From the IMG/VR virus record IMGVR_UViG_3300025405_000009, positions 124,001 to 188,000 of that record: a DNA stretch of 64,000 nt. One strand, written 5' to 3'. The translations under genes were made by a program, and so were the position numbers. Of the stretch, positions 1-10,710 are shown in pieces. Each line of letters begins with the position of its first letter. The stretch's first letter is position 1. The stretch comes from a virus. The notes below the pieces were generated by a model that did not search any database, was not told where the DNA came from, and was given only the letters and a program-made list of their open reading frames with translations.

Positions 1-2
1 TA

Positions 3-200
3 GGATTATATAAAAACGAAGTTAATAAGCCAAACCAAAATGCACTGCATTCTGGACATAAAAGAGGTATACTAATAATAGGTATTTTTGAAACTAAATT
101 GCGAACTGGTTTAAAAATTGTTGAAAAACTCCACATATATGAGACACCAAGACTCATACAAAGAAAAGATAATATTTTATCAGTAATCATTACCCAATAA
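3..200 (+). CDS. C-terminal end of an unidentified protein (5' end outside window)
   Basis: An uninterrupted reading frame enters from the left edge and ends at TAA 198-200, giving about 65 residues. The composition (GILIIGIFETKLRTG and so on) looks like a real folded C-terminus with alternating hydrophobic strands. It converges on the minus-strand fibre gene and overlaps its last 11 bases, a normal tail-to-tail arrangement in phages. I do not recognise the family. The other two plus-strand frames are interrupted within the first 100 bases, which favours this frame. Confidence 0.5.
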   Translation, partial: GLYKNEVNKPNQNALHSGHKRGILIIGIFETKLRTGLKIVEKLHIYETPRLIQRKDNILSVIITQ

Positions 201-1779
201 ATACAGCACGAATATAAGAAACATTCTTAACGCCCCATGAATTTTGTTGAATAATATTTCCATTATTATCGTATAAATTTTGCATGTCAGCAAATAGAGT
301 TGCGGCTGTAGTGTTATTATTATGAATACCAGGGTTTGTTTGTGGGTACGCTGCAGACGAACCAGGAGCTCCATTATAAAAATATGTGCCGTTTTGTGAA
401 ACAGGATCTTGTCCCCATGCATATATACCCTTATAATTAGGAAGATAATTAGGAGGTGAACCTGCTGTTGCTGAACTTGTAAATCCGAACTCATTTCTCG
501 GTCCATCTTGACCATATTTTGCTGCTCCGGTTTGCCAGCCATTTAATTCAAACCAACCATTACCAGGTGTTGCAAATAAAAATGTTTGTAACCCAAAAAC
601 TGTAGTAGTATTTGCAGGCATGTAGTAATAAGAACGTAGATACACTTCTTGACCTTGAGAATACGATGGTATTCCCTCCCACGCTGCTACATCAAGAACA
701 CTTAACGGGCGAGTTGCAGTTGTATACGCTCTGTATGGTGGAGATAATAATGGAAAAGATCCTGTAACATTAGTCCAGCTAAGTTGATCAAAGGCACTAG
801 GTGTTGTTGTAGTAAATGTACCTAATCTTGCCCAATTAGTAGTTGCGTTGGCACCCATTCTAACAAAAAGTCTGCCCTCTACATATACCATACGCGGACG
901 ACTACCAGTTGTGACAGACACTCTTAAAGGATTACTTCCTGAATCTGCCATTACGTTTTGCCACATATTAGAAAAACCTGCTGTACCTTTAGAACAATCT
1001 ACACCATAAACAAAACTCGTTTCTTTATAAAATGTTGTTCCAATATCATTTATATCATACTGAGCATTATATACACTTGACGAAAGTGTTGTAATTTGTG
1101 ATTGTAACGGTGATCCATCAATTATAAAATTATATGGATCTGATCCAATGGTAATGCCATTGGATCCACTAAGATTCATCCCTCGTACGACACTAGCCGG
1201 TACATTACTACCAAGACCAACTATTTGATTATTAAGAAGAGGTACGCTTGTAGCTTTACCTGTTTTAACAGTATCTGTATTAGCAAGAATACTACTTGGA
1301 TTAACAGCTGTTACAATCTGTGTTGTTGTATTCCAGTAGCCACTTGTAGTTGAAATTAAATTTATAGCAGAAGCTATAGAGGCAACACCACTGGATAATA
1401 AAAGTGTATTTACACTCCATATACCATTATTATTTTTTAATGTATTATTATCAGCTTGAAAGTAATTAGCAGCAGGGGACCATGTATTTGCACTTGTGTA
1501 AGTATACAATGTTTGTACTTTTGAAGCATCAAAATCAAGAACTATATCACCAACTTGAGGTGATGTAACACTATTGCGACCACTAGGTACATAATTAAAA
1601 TTTCTCACTCCAACAGGGTTACCTCCCAACGTAATACCGTCACCTACAAACAATCTAGTTGTATCAGTAGTATAGCCTAACTCACCTTGCGAAAAAATAA
1701 CATTAGTTTTTCTTTGACTATCAGTTCCATTACGAACTATAATCTTAACTACTGTGTCTGTTGTTATTGTAATTGCCAT
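190..1779 (-). CDS. Tail-fibre/tropism protein with Mtd-like N-terminal domain
   Basis: A 529-residue virion protein. Residues about 8-60 (VRNGTDSQRK, QGELGYTTDT, RLFVGDG) match the N-terminal fold of major tropism determinant and many phage fibre adaptors, which attaches the protein to the baseplate or a fibre. The middle is Ser/Thr/Asn-rich. The last 280 residues are rich in aromatic residues and Gly, as in receptor-binding tips, but I cannot assign a specific fold. It lies 3 bases after a shorter paralogue of its own N-terminus (1783-2211) and appears co-transcribed with it. No diversity-generating reverse transcriptase is visible in the window. The family is fairly sure; the receptor-binding role is inferred. 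Confidence 0.75.
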   Translation of the reverse strand: MAITITTDTVVKIIVRNGTDSQRKTNVIFSQGELGYTTDTTRLFVGDGITLGGNPVGVRNFNYVPSGRNSVTSPQVGDIVLDFDASKVQTLYTYTSANTWSPAANYFQADNNTLKNNNGIWSVNTLLLSSGVASIASAINLISTTSGYWNTTTQIVTAVNPSSILANTDTVKTGKATSVPLLNNQIVGLGSNVPASVVRGMNLSGSNGITIGSDPYNFIIDGSPLQSQITTLSSSVYNAQYDINDIGTTFYKETSFVYGVDCSKGTAGFSNMWQNVMADSGSNPLRVSVTTGSRPRMVYVEGRLFVRMGANATTNWARLGTFTTTTPSAFDQLSWTNVTGSFPLLSPPYRAYTTATRPLSVLDVAAWEGIPSYSQGQEVYLRSYYYMPANTTTVFGLQTFLFATPGNGWFELNGWQTGAAKYGQDGPRNEFGFTSSATAGSPPNYLPNYKGIYAWGQDPVSQNGTYFYNGAPGSSAAYPQTNPGIHNNNTTAATLFADMQNLYDNNGNIIQQNSWGVKNVSYIRAVFIG

Positions 1780-1782
1780 ATA

Positions 1783-2211
1783 TTATATTACACTTAATGT
1801 ATTTGGTAGAACTGATGTATTAATCCATAATGACCCTGTAGACAATCCACCAGATACTGTAGGTAAAATTGTACGAGCATTGTATTGTGTTAGTATCGGT
1901 AATATTGCGTAATTAGCAAAATTCGTACCTGGTGTACTGCTCAAATAATAAAAACAAGTAGTATTAGTATCATAAACTATATCATTTAACTGTACATACT
2001 GACATGTTTGATTAATAAAACTTTGAGATATACTATTAATAGTATAGAATTTGATAGCTGGACATATACCACCTACTGTTGAACCATCACCAACAAAGAG
2101 ACGTCCAGAGTCGATAGTAAATCCTAACTCACCCTGATCGAGGATAATTTGCTGACGTTGAGCATCAGTTCCACGTCTGACTTTAACCTTTACTATTGAT
2201 ACATTAGCCAT
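1783..2211 (-). CDS. Short Mtd-N-like fibre adaptor
   Basis: A 142-residue protein. Residues about 8-52 (VRRGTDAQRQ, DQGELGFTIDSGRLFVGDGS) are clearly paralogous to the N-terminus of the next gene downstream (190-1779). The remainder is a short Thr/Asn-rich tail without a recognisable tip. A late-promoter box (ATAAATA on the minus strand, 2218-2224) stands 6 nt before the ATG, so this is probably the first gene of a two-gene fibre transcript. It may be an adaptor, or a fibre subunit that competes with the long form. Function is inferred from the domain only. Confidence 0.7.
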   Translation of the reverse strand: MANVSIVKVKVRRGTDAQRQQIILDQGELGFTIDSGRLFVGDGSTVGGICPAIKFYTINSISQSFINQTCQYVQLNDIVYDTNTTCFYYLSSTPGTNFANYAILPILTQYNARTILPTVSGGLSTGSLWINTSVLPNTLSVI

Positions 2212-2240
2212 TGTAATTATTTATGAAGATATACTAATTA

Positions 2241-3866
2241 TCAATTAATATATATTGGGATATTTAAATCAGGTGCTACCCTAACATCTAATTGCAGTGT
2301 ATTAAAAATTGAAACTTGTGCATCAAAAATAATTTTTAAACAACGATTAAGAATAGTATTTTGAAAAATTTCATTGCAACCAATAAAGTTTATTACATTT
2401 TGATCAAATGTTGCGTCAATCATCTCTTGCGAAGTTAGATAGCGTGTACCTTGAAAAATAAGAGTACCTCTAGTATCAGGCTCGTATAAAAATTTACTAT
2501 AAATGAGATCACGAAGACGAGTATGATTAATTATTAATTTTGCGAGTGATTTATTAAACACCCAATTCTGTACATATTCATCTGTATTAATTTGCAACGA
2601 ACTTAACGGATAAACATCAAAATTGTCTGTTACAAGAACAGTATCAAGATTTATATTATCGTAGTACACGCCAAATTTACCAGCATTATTATACGTACTA
2701 AAAATAACATTATTATCATTATTCTGAGTATTAACAATAGAAGTAAACGCTTTTATATTTTCTGATACAACGTTAAATCTGTAAAATAAATAACTACCTA
2801 TTGTATCTTGTATTGAACTGTAGAATTTTTTATAAACATTTTTATTTGTCACAAGATAAAAAATATCTGCATTTGTAGTAGACGTAGTTATACTCTGATA
2901 ATACTCGCCATCAGGCAATAACGGTAATAATGTTGCAGTAGATGATGTAAAAATGCTGTTATATCCAATAAGTTTGTTATTATTGGTTAATACGTAGACA
3001 TTGCCACTATTATTAACAGATATATCAATTGGATAATTATTATTAAAATCTCTAAACAATCTATGGGTTGTTATCCAATTAAAATCAGTGTCATACTGCT
3101 TAATGCAACCATTACCCGAATCGAGTACATATAAATTTGAATTATATATTGCAAGACTTTCCGGCTTATTATACAATAAAGCATTATCATATGTACCACT
3201 ACCACCTATACTTCTTACATAGACCAATTTATTAGCTAATACATTATTATTTGTTAAAAACCCTGTTGCGTTAAATTGATGTATTAAATTAGCACTTAAG
3301 TCAACAACATACAAGTAATTTGTATTTGGATCGAGTACAATTTTATTAATACCTGTAAAATAAACATTTGAAAATAAAGCAGTAGTATTTGTACTAAGGG
3401 CAACTGATACATTTTGTAAATTTACATCACCCGTTAATGCAACAAGGTCAGTACCGGAAGAAGTAAAAAATGTATAATAGTTTGGACTAACAGATGTATT
3501 TAAACCACCAGTTATAACTGAAGTATTATCGAGATTTGAGTAACCAGTTGTTGATAACGGAGAAAATTGACTTGATGAAATAAATTGAGAAGTTGTATAC
3601 CAACTTAATTGCGTATTTGGTAGAATATTACCTACAAATCCAATGGATGAAATAGGAATAACATTTGATGCTACATTACTATAGCGATATAACTGAATAT
3701 AATTACTATATAGCTTGTTAAACGCGTTATTAATAACAGCAGTAGTTACAACATCATTTTCTGCAATAGATATTGCTTCAAATCCTGAATAAGGTAAAGT
3801 TAATGATGTATGAAGCGTACGGTCATATACTGTTCCAACTTGACTGGCTATGTCTGCTATATTCAT
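2241..3866 (-). CDS. Virion protein with NHL-type beta-propeller region
   Basis: A 541-residue protein. Roughly residues 170-330 carry repeated blades of the form (I/L)xxDPNTNYLYVVD...NLIHQF, PESLAIYNSNLYVLDSGNGCIKQY and PIDISVNNSGNVYVLTNNN, which is the NHL beta-propeller pattern used for protein or glycan binding. The N-terminal 100 residues and the C-terminal 130 residues (ending LDVRVAPDLNIPIYIN) are unassigned; the C-terminal part looks like a structural attachment region. It follows the 1232-residue gene with a 1-base gap, so the two are surely co-expressed. Probably a baseplate or fibre-associated structural protein. Confidence 0.65.
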   Translation of the reverse strand: MNIADIASQVGTVYDRTLHTSLTLPYSGFEAISIAENDVVTTAVINNAFNKLYSNYIQLYRYSNVASNVIPISSIGFVGNILPNTQLSWYTTSQFISSSQFSPLSTTGYSNLDNTSVITGGLNTSVSPNYYTFFTSSGTDLVALTGDVNLQNVSVALSTNTTALFSNVYFTGINKIVLDPNTNYLYVVDLSANLIHQFNATGFLTNNNVLANKLVYVRSIGGSGTYDNALLYNKPESLAIYNSNLYVLDSGNGCIKQYDTDFNWITTHRLFRDFNNNYPIDISVNNSGNVYVLTNNNKLIGYNSIFTSSTATLLPLLPDGEYYQSITTSTTNADIFYLVTNKNVYKKFYSSIQDTIGSYLFYRFNVVSENIKAFTSIVNTQNNDNNVIFSTYNNAGKFGVYYDNINLDTVLVTDNFDVYPLSSLQINTDEYVQNWVFNKSLAKLIINHTRLRDLIYSKFLYEPDTRGTLIFQGTRYLTSQEMIDATFDQNVINFIGCNEIFQNTILNRCLKIIFDAQVSIFNTLQLDVRVAPDLNIPIYIN

Positions 3867-3867
3867 G

Positions 3868-6800
3868 TTAATTTATCCAATTAATTTTATTAATTTGTGA
3901 ATATACAGGAGCTGTATTATTAAGCTCTGTTAAAATTCTTGTTTGAAGTGCTTGCTGTAGAGAAGGATCAGTTATACCAGTATTTATGATATTTAAATTA
4001 TATAAAGTAGATTTTGAACCCGGTACTGTTGCTTTAAAGTATCTTTCAATTTCTTCAACATAATTTCTACGACCACAAGGTATATCTACTACAAGATCCT
4101 GTATCATCATACCCTGACGGGTAAGACTCATTATATCAAAATCATTTAATGATGTATTATACAGATTATAATTAGTAATAGTTAAATTATTAACTAAATA
4201 ATTTTTATTTTTAAGGTATTTAAATAGTGGTACATTATTTTTGAATGTAGCAGTACCAAACATAAATGGTCGTTTAATTAAATTACTAAATTTATATTTT
4301 CTCGGTTGAAAATAAGTGTTACCCACTTCTTGCCCGTCAATAAAAAGTGTCATCTCACCGTGATAACTATCAAAACGTACGGCAAAATGGTGTGGCCCAG
4401 GATCGAGACCTGACAGTGAAGTAATTATTTCGGTAGTAAGTGTATCGGCACTATTATAAACATTAGTTAATACTGCTTTTACGTTTAAATTAGCGTCACC
4501 ATATACAGCATGGACATAATTCTGTATGTAATTATCGTTAGTAGTGCTATCAAAGTTAAAATTAACAGGTGTATCTACAATTGTATTCGATATAACACCA
4601 CCGGTTAACGCTATAACATTTATTTGATACCCTGATAATGATGTATTTGGATTATATCCATTACGAGCTACAACAACCGTTTGACTTAATCCTGTTGGAG
4701 TAATATCATTTAATATATTAATGGTATTATTACTATATGTATCAATAGAAATTGTTGTATTACCAGATATATTATATCCTAACCCTGGAGCTGTATTAAA
4801 AATAATTTGATTATTACCAATTGTATAATCGAGATTAGGTTTATACGTACCGCTATACTGTACTGTATCTAATGAATAGATATTTGCAGCTATAATAACA
4901 CCTTGTGAATTAATAATTGAAGATATAGCACTTAAAGTTGTTGTATATTGATAATTTAAACTGTAATCAGAAGGATTTAACGAATAACCATTACCTGTAA
5001 GAGTAAAAGTAGTTGTTATACCATCTCCAACGAAATTAAATGGTATTATTTGCGTACTATTTGGACTAAAAGAGCCGGATAATAATAATGCTCTACTAGA
5101 TGAATATGCATAATAGTTTTTTTGACTATCTAATATCCAAATATTATTATTAAAATCAAAATTGTAATCAGCAAATGCTGAATAAGATTTAAACGCAGTA
5201 GTAACCTGTAAGAGTGTAGTATCCCATTTTAAAATTGAGGTATAATCAGGTGATAGATAATATATAAATCCATTATTTAAACGTGCCTGATCACCTAATG
5301 TTAGATATAAACTATTATTATAATAGGTTATTGTATTTGCTGTATCGATATTACATCCAGGGGCATAATATATGTTATTAAACGTTGAAGTTACATCAGT
5401 TAATGTAGCGTTAATAAGGTCAGCTTGCAAAATATTTGTAGTTGTAGGTGAACTACAGAGTATATAACCCGTATCTGCTGTATAATCAAAACTAACAGCA
5501 TATTCTAATAACGGATTTGTTATAGAAATTAAAGGTATATCCGCTACATCATATCTTACAAATGTACCATCATTAAAAATACCATAATAATCACGCATTC
5601 CTTCGAGTCTCATAAACCCAAGAGGTGTTGAGGTGTAGTTAATTGTTTTTAGTGGTGTCAAACTAGTGTTTAAAATGTTAAGACTAGTTAAACCACTAAC
5701 AAATAAGGTGGGTGTAATGTTATTAGTATTAAAAATACCAAATCCATCATGCACAAAATTACCAGCTAATTGATATCCAAGAGGTTTTTGCCAATTTGTA
5801 CTATTACCGTAAAAAGATAATGTAAATTGATTAGATAAATCAATTGTAGAAAGAGAATTACTAATAGTGTATTGGTTACCATTGAATATAAACTCATTTG
5901 CTGTTAATCCAGCTGGTAGTACATTACTGTCATCGGTTTTTAAATACGCTGAAAAACTATTATCCACCAAATACGGATTAAAGGACTGAATATACTGGTT
6001 AATATAACTATTACCTATGTGTTGATATGCATAATAGGCACCGGGCTCCAGTGTTAGCTGTGATGGTATATCAAATACTGTTATATTACCTATAATACTT
6101 GAAACAGATGATAATAAAGTAGCAAATGATGTAACATAATTAACAGACGCACCGGTAAGTGCAGCTATATAACTAATAGTTGATGGATTATAATATCTAT
6201 CAACCCAAATCGGTTCGGTTATTACATTTGTACTACCTGATAACCAACTACATAAAAATGAACCATTTGTTTCATTAGAAACTGTACCAAATGGTGATGT
6301 ATACTTAGCCGATGCAAGTTTCTTAAAAATCTTATCTGACTTCATCGGGTGATCGCCTGCAATTGCACCTGCCTCAATAAATCCTGCGTTGGCAACATTT
6401 ATATTAACATAGGGATAGAGAAATTGTGGTGTATGAAAGAATGTTGTCTTATCAGCAGGTAAAATTAAGTTGGATGTATAAGCTTGATAACCTAAGCTAA
6501 TATTATCGTCGCCTTTTAACTGATTGGACCCAGTAAACAATTTTTGATACTGTCTTGAGCTAGCATCATCTTCAGTAAAATAATTTGAGCGATTGGCTTG
6601 GAAAGGATTACCGCGACCTTGATATCCTTCAGGGGTATTTGTATTTTTTAAAGATAAAAGATTAACGTTAAGTTGACCATCTGTTACAACATTATTATAT
6701 TGAGAATTAACTAAAAGATTTGAATTAACTGTTGCTATACTTCTATCAACATTAATATCTTGGGTATTAGTTTTAAAATTGCGTTGATAGCTAACCCAAG

Positions 6801-7566
6801 CATCATATAAGAGTGTATCCGTCTTTGCGCCAGGCTTGGCCATACACAACCAAGCTGCTGTTGGTGGATAGGGAGTATTGCCTCCTTGAACTGGCTTAAG
6901 GAATGCAAGGGTAGGATTTGGACCTGGAGTATAACCTACAAATTCACAAATATTATTGCCTGAAATATCCGTTAAACTTTTTGATAAAATTAATACGTTA
7001 CTATGTTGATCATATGCATAATAAAAAATTTGTGTACTATTTGGACCAAGACTATCTTGTTGACAATCAAATTGAAAAGATAAAAAAGCATCAGTAGCTG
7101 TAAGGTATCTATTTACTCCTTTATAAGAATGTAAGATTTTACAGAATAAATCATCTAAAAACAGTACTTCAAAAAAGCTTCTATTATCCAAATTATTAGA
7201 TACACCTGTTAAGGCGACATTAGCAACACTTTGAGTTATTGCAGGCTCTTCAGTTACAAGAAAACGAGTATTATTATCAATATCTGGTGTATTGTATGTT
7301 GCAAGATATGTACTAAATCCATTAACTGGTAATGGATCCAGAGATTGAATACTAACATTAGATGTTAAAGAATCATAACGTGTAAGATAGAGATTTGAAT
7401 AGTTATTTGTTGTTGTATCTTGTAAGTTACCGTATATTTCTGTTAACGGTAAATTATACCCTTGCTCTGTAAGAAAGAAGGACTGATTTAATGTCACTGT
7501 ATCGTCCGATGCATATGCAGAGGATAAACCGATAAAGTTTGTTGGATTAAATGAGACAACATCCAT
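3868..7566 (-). CDS. Giant virion protein with a LamG-like domain
   Basis: A 1232-residue protein, Asn/Thr/Tyr/Ser-rich like the other structural proteins. Residues about 1005-1125 contain a laminin-G/concanavalin-like segment (GLDPGPHHFAVRFDSYHGEM, TLFIDGQEVGNTYF, RPFMFG), the typical 'calculated area then ligand strand' pattern of LamG_3 folds. Around residues 680-830 there are propeller-like strands resembling those in the downstream NHL protein. A late-promoter box (7576-7582, minus strand) lies 9 nt before the ATG, making this the head of a transcript that continues into 2241-3866. A role in the baseplate or long fibres is inferred; no enzymatic motif is seen. Confidence 0.65.
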   Translation of the reverse strand: MDVVSFNPTNFIGLSSAYASDDTVTLNQSFFLTEQGYNLPLTEIYGNLQDTTTNNYSNLYLTRYDSLTSNVSIQSLDPLPVNGFSTYLATYNTPDIDNNTRFLVTEEPAITQSVANVALTGVSNNLDNRSFFEVLFLDDLFCKILHSYKGVNRYLTATDAFLSFQFDCQQDSLGPNSTQIFYYAYDQHSNVLILSKSLTDISGNNICEFVGYTPGPNPTLAFLKPVQGGNTPYPPTAAWLCMAKPGAKTDTLLYDAWVSYQRNFKTNTQDINVDRSIATVNSNLLVNSQYNNVVTDGQLNVNLLSLKNTNTPEGYQGRGNPFQANRSNYFTEDDASSRQYQKLFTGSNQLKGDDNISLGYQAYTSNLILPADKTTFFHTPQFLYPYVNINVANAGFIEAGAIAGDHPMKSDKIFKKLASAKYTSPFGTVSNETNGSFLCSWLSGSTNVITEPIWVDRYYNPSTISYIAALTGASVNYVTSFATLLSSVSSIIGNITVFDIPSQLTLEPGAYYAYQHIGNSYINQYIQSFNPYLVDNSFSAYLKTDDSNVLPAGLTANEFIFNGNQYTISNSLSTIDLSNQFTLSFYGNSTNWQKPLGYQLAGNFVHDGFGIFNTNNITPTLFVSGLTSLNILNTSLTPLKTINYTSTPLGFMRLEGMRDYYGIFNDGTFVRYDVADIPLISITNPLLEYAVSFDYTADTGYILCSSPTTTNILQADLINATLTDVTSTFNNIYYAPGCNIDTANTITYYNNSLYLTLGDQARLNNGFIYYLSPDYTSILKWDTTLLQVTTAFKSYSAFADYNFDFNNNIWILDSQKNYYAYSSSRALLLSGSFSPNSTQIIPFNFVGDGITTTFTLTGNGYSLNPSDYSLNYQYTTTLSAISSIINSQGVIIAANIYSLDTVQYSGTYKPNLDYTIGNNQIIFNTAPGLGYNISGNTTISIDTYSNNTINILNDITPTGLSQTVVVARNGYNPNTSLSGYQINVIALTGGVISNTIVDTPVNFNFDSTTNDNYIQNYVHAVYGDANLNVKAVLTNVYNSADTLTTEIITSLSGLDPGPHHFAVRFDSYHGEMTLFIDGQEVGNTYFQPRKYKFSNLIKRPFMFGTATFKNNVPLFKYLKNKNYLVNNLTITNYNLYNTSLNDFDIMSLTRQGMMIQDLVVDIPCGRRNYVEEIERYFKATVPGSKSTLYNLNIINTGITDPSLQQALQTRILTELNNTAPVYSQINKINWIN

Positions 7567-7600
7567 GATTACTATTATTTATCAACAAAATAGTGCGCTG

Positions 7601-8245
7601 CTATGCACTTAAAGTTAATGCATGCGTAATATAATTAGGCGAACAAGTTTCAAAAATATTAAGCAACTCATTTGAACTTACACCAACTGATATACTATTT
7701 AAAAGATGTGTATCAGATATCTCGTAAATTGATGACGGAAAGAAAGAAGCTGATATATTGTATATAAAGCTTACGAGATTGCCGTTAATAACAGTAATTG
7801 AGGGTGTATAAGTAGTACCGCTAAGACTCAATGGGTAATAATCGTGACTTATGTTTGTATTACCTGGAGTTTCAAGTAAAGCAACACCAGCAAAACTTTT
7901 ACCTATTGGATAATTTACAGTTTGTTTAGTACCATCACCAAAATTATAAAATATTTTAAAAATACCAAAAAGTGAAGTATCTAATCCTGACGTTGAAAAT
8001 ATAAGTGTATATGGACCTTTTAATGGATTAAGAATTATATTAGTAGTAAAACTTTGAATTATAAATTCCCAAGGAAAAAAAGATCCATCATTATATTGCT
8101 GTAGATATGTGGGAGTTGAACCAAATGAACCACCATCAGCTGCGGCTGAAAGAGTAGAGAGTGGTGTATTAAACGTTAATGAATCAGCAAGACCAGGAAC
8201 GCCTATAAATTGATTACTTGAAAGATTGACAGTGTATGTTCTCAC
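7601..8245 (-). CDS. Small virion protein with PKD-like strand motif
   Basis: A 214-residue protein starting at GTG 8245. This start is supported by a variant late box (GTAAATA, minus strand 8252-8258) 6 nt upstream. Residues about 100-115 (FKIFYNFGDGTKQTVNYP) resemble the FGDGT strand-turn motif of PKD/Ig-like folds. The rest is unrecognised. It sits between the beta-roll fibre and the LamG giant, so a structural or connector role is likely. No signal peptide or transmembrane segment is seen. Confidence 0.6.
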   Translation of the reverse strand: MRTYTVNLSSNQFIGVPGLADSLTFNTPLSTLSAAADGGSFGSTPTYLQQYNDGSFFPWEFIIQSFTTNIILNPLKGPYTLIFSTSGLDTSLFGIFKIFYNFGDGTKQTVNYPIGKSFAGVALLETPGNTNISHDYYPLSLSGTTYTPSITVINGNLVSFIYNISASFFPSSIYEISDTHLLNSISVGVSSNELLNIFETCSPNYITHALTLSA

Positions 8246-8257
8246 TGTTTATATTTA

Positions 8258-10666
8258 CTATAGATATACAGGTATATACCCTATATAAGTTCCATTAGCA
8301 TCATAAGCTGATATACGTTTAGAGAAAGTACCGAGAGCACCAGTACCTGTAGTACTAAATGCAGGTTTAGCCATGACGACGGTACCTTGCGAGCTAAGAT
8401 TATTTACAAATGTATAATTAGCCGTTTTTGATACAAGATTTGATCCAAGAGCAAAACTATTAGCTCCACAAACATTATTACCGGATCCACCTGCTACGAA
8501 GGAATTTAATCCGCAAGCATAATTGTAATACCCACCTGCTATAGTTGCGTTAGCAATATTTGTTGGAATAACATTAAAGCTACCACCTGCAATGGTACCG
8601 TAATTACCAGAAGCTGTGTTACAAATACCACCACCAACAAATGATGAATATCCAGAAGCTGTGTTATTGAGACCACCACCTATTATTGAATAACATCCTT
8701 GAGCGTAGTTAGAAGAACCACCAACTACTGCAGAATATGCACTTAATGCAACATTATTTAATCCACCACCTATAAATGAATATATTCCAGAAGTAGAATT
8801 GCTCCAACCACCACCAGTAAATGAATAATTTGCATAAGCATTATTGCTTTGACCACCTACAACTGTAGCACAATTTGCATTAACAAAGTTACATATTCCA
8901 CCACCTATAAAAGATTTTAATCCACCCGCTATATTTTGTATACCACCACCAATCGTTGAAGTATTTGAAGCAGCATTACAGACACCACCAGCTATAGTAC
9001 TATAACAACCGGAAGCTGTATTCAATACTCCACCTCCTATAGTATTAAACGCTCCACAGCACGCAATATTTTGATCATAAACCCATGCAGTTGAGTTTCC
9101 ACCAAAACTTGTAAAATTACCAGGTACAACTACACTCGCACAACTACTATTACATGTAATATTTTGTATAAAAGCAGTAAATGTTTTTGTACTTGATAAG
9201 GCGGGAGCTGCAGTCGTACTTAAAAAAATAGTAGCAATATCATTTTGATTAAAATTACTGCACACTGATGGAGTATTAAAAATAAATGCTGTACAACAAC
9301 CACTACTATGGGCAGATAATTTTGCAGCGTAACTAATAGGATAAGCACCAGCTGCATTAAAGCTGCCACCTCCAATATAAGAAAAGCTTGTATTAACAAT
9401 ATTTGAATTACCGCCACCAATAAAAGAATTACAGCCATTGGATGTATTAAGTGTACCACCTACAATAGCTGAACCATTTAAAGCTGCATTACATAACCCA
9501 CCCCCCACAGTACCGTAATTGCCTGAAGAGGTATTTAAGATACCGCCTCCAATAGTATTACCTATAACAGCTTGATTTAAAGATTGATCATAAATGTATA
9601 AACTATTGGCACTTAAACTTGCAGTATTACCTGATCCTTGGGTACAATAACTAAAATCAGTAGTGCCTGTTGAACCTCCAATTATAAGACAACCTGCAGA
9701 AGCACCTGATCCACTTATTACAGATATAACGGTTGCACAAGTTGAATATAATGCAGATCCTAAATTGTTTATTGAAGTTAAAGAGGGGTTATTTGTAGTA
9801 GTGTAAATTACACCCACAGTATCACCTGTTTTGAATTTTGTAGTAAGACCTGCCCCTTGATTATCAATAATACCGGTACATTTACCATTACCAGATAATG
9901 TACCAATAACTGAGCCTGCATTACTACGGGTTTTAATATTATTAACAAATGCTATAGCAGCACCACCAATATGATTATAACCACCTGTGCCGATAAAATT
10001 ATAACATCCACCAGATATATAATTACCAATACCACCACCTAAAACATTATAGTTACCGCTGTTTGTATTGTTTATACCACCGAGAGTAGTACTGTAATTT
10101 CCACCATATCCATACGGTACACTACTAACAGGAATAATTGTACTAGTATTAATAACAGAATACGGTCCGCGATAACCACCTATGTTAGGATTCCAAGATC
10201 CTGAGTTTAGATAAACCGTTGTTTCTGTGTTTGTCCAACCTGCACTGTTTGTAATAACAGTTGTATTAGCATTTCCAGTAGCGTTCCATGTAGTTAAATT
10301 TGTTGTTACAGTATTATATGTATACTGCCAATTAGCACTGTTGCTGCTTAAAGTTGTAAGTGTGTTATTCCAATTGCCACTTAATGAGGAAAGTGTATAG
10401 TATGTTGAATTCCAAGTACCACTATTGCCACTTAACGTAGTTCCAAGGTTAACAATAGATTTAGTCCAATACGCACTTGTTGAATAAACAGTTGAGTAAG
10501 TAGATTGCCAATTAGCACTATTTGCTGTAAGGGATGTTAGAGCTGCTTGTCCGTAATATGCACTAAAATTTGATATTTGACTTACAATAGTGTTAATGGT
10601 AGCATTAGCAACTAAACCTGTAATTGCAGGTACATTAAGTGTTAGGGTAGCGGCTACTGTAGGCAT
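8258..10666 (-). CDS. Fibre with coiled-coil stalk and YadA-like beta-roll repeats
   Basis: An 802-residue protein. Residues about 40-160 contain repeats spaced by 14 residues (SANW..TY.TV), a two-heptad coiled-coil pattern with Trp, Tyr and Val at core positions. Residues about 165-760 are stacked repeats of the type (I/V)GGG.(N/L)N.ASG.YS(S/T)(I/V), the YadA/trimeric-adhesin left-handed roll. Many repeats carry Cys (GGGICN, GGGVCN). The C-terminus (FALGSNL...NYTFVNNLSSQG, then a short beta tail) is the same cap seen in 29948-33481, 35205-38726 and 59266-60906. There is no YadA membrane anchor, as expected for a virion fibre rather than an adhesin. Likely a trimeric long tail fibre. Confidence 0.8.
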   Translation of the reverse strand: MPTVAATLTLNVPAITGLVANATINTIVSQISNFSAYYGQAALTSLTANSANWQSTYSTVYSTSAYWTKSIVNLGTTLSGNSGTWNSTYYTLSSLSGNWNNTLTTLSSNSANWQYTYNTVTTNLTTWNATGNANTTVITNSAGWTNTETTVYLNSGSWNPNIGGYRGPYSVINTSTIIPVSSVPYGYGGNYSTTLGGINNTNSGNYNVLGGGIGNYISGGCYNFIGTGGYNHIGGAAIAFVNNIKTRSNAGSVIGTLSGNGKCTGIIDNQGAGLTTKFKTGDTVGVIYTTTNNPSLTSINNLGSALYSTCATVISVISGSGASAGCLIIGGSTGTTDFSYCTQGSGNTASLSANSLYIYDQSLNQAVIGNTIGGGILNTSSGNYGTVGGGLCNAALNGSAIVGGTLNTSNGCNSFIGGGNSNIVNTSFSYIGGGSFNAAGAYPISYAAKLSAHSSGCCTAFIFNTPSVCSNFNQNDIATIFLSTTAAPALSSTKTFTAFIQNITCNSSCASVVVPGNFTSFGGNSTAWVYDQNIACCGAFNTIGGGVLNTASGCYSTIAGGVCNAASNTSTIGGGIQNIAGGLKSFIGGGICNFVNANCATVVGGQSNNAYANYSFTGGGWSNSTSGIYSFIGGGLNNVALSAYSAVVGGSSNYAQGCYSIIGGGLNNTASGYSSFVGGGICNTASGNYGTIAGGSFNVIPTNIANATIAGGYYNYACGLNSFVAGGSGNNVCGANSFALGSNLVSKTANYTFVNNLSSQGTVVMAKPAFSTTGTGALGTFSKRISAYDANGTYIGYIPVYL

Positions 10667-10710
10667 GGTGTATTAATATTTACGTTAAAAGACATTTTTT
10701 CCATTAAGAA

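Noticed and set aside
190-2211. Diversity-generating retroelement, suggested by the Mtd-like N-termini
   Set aside because: No reverse transcriptase, accessory gene or template/variable repeat pair is visible in the window.
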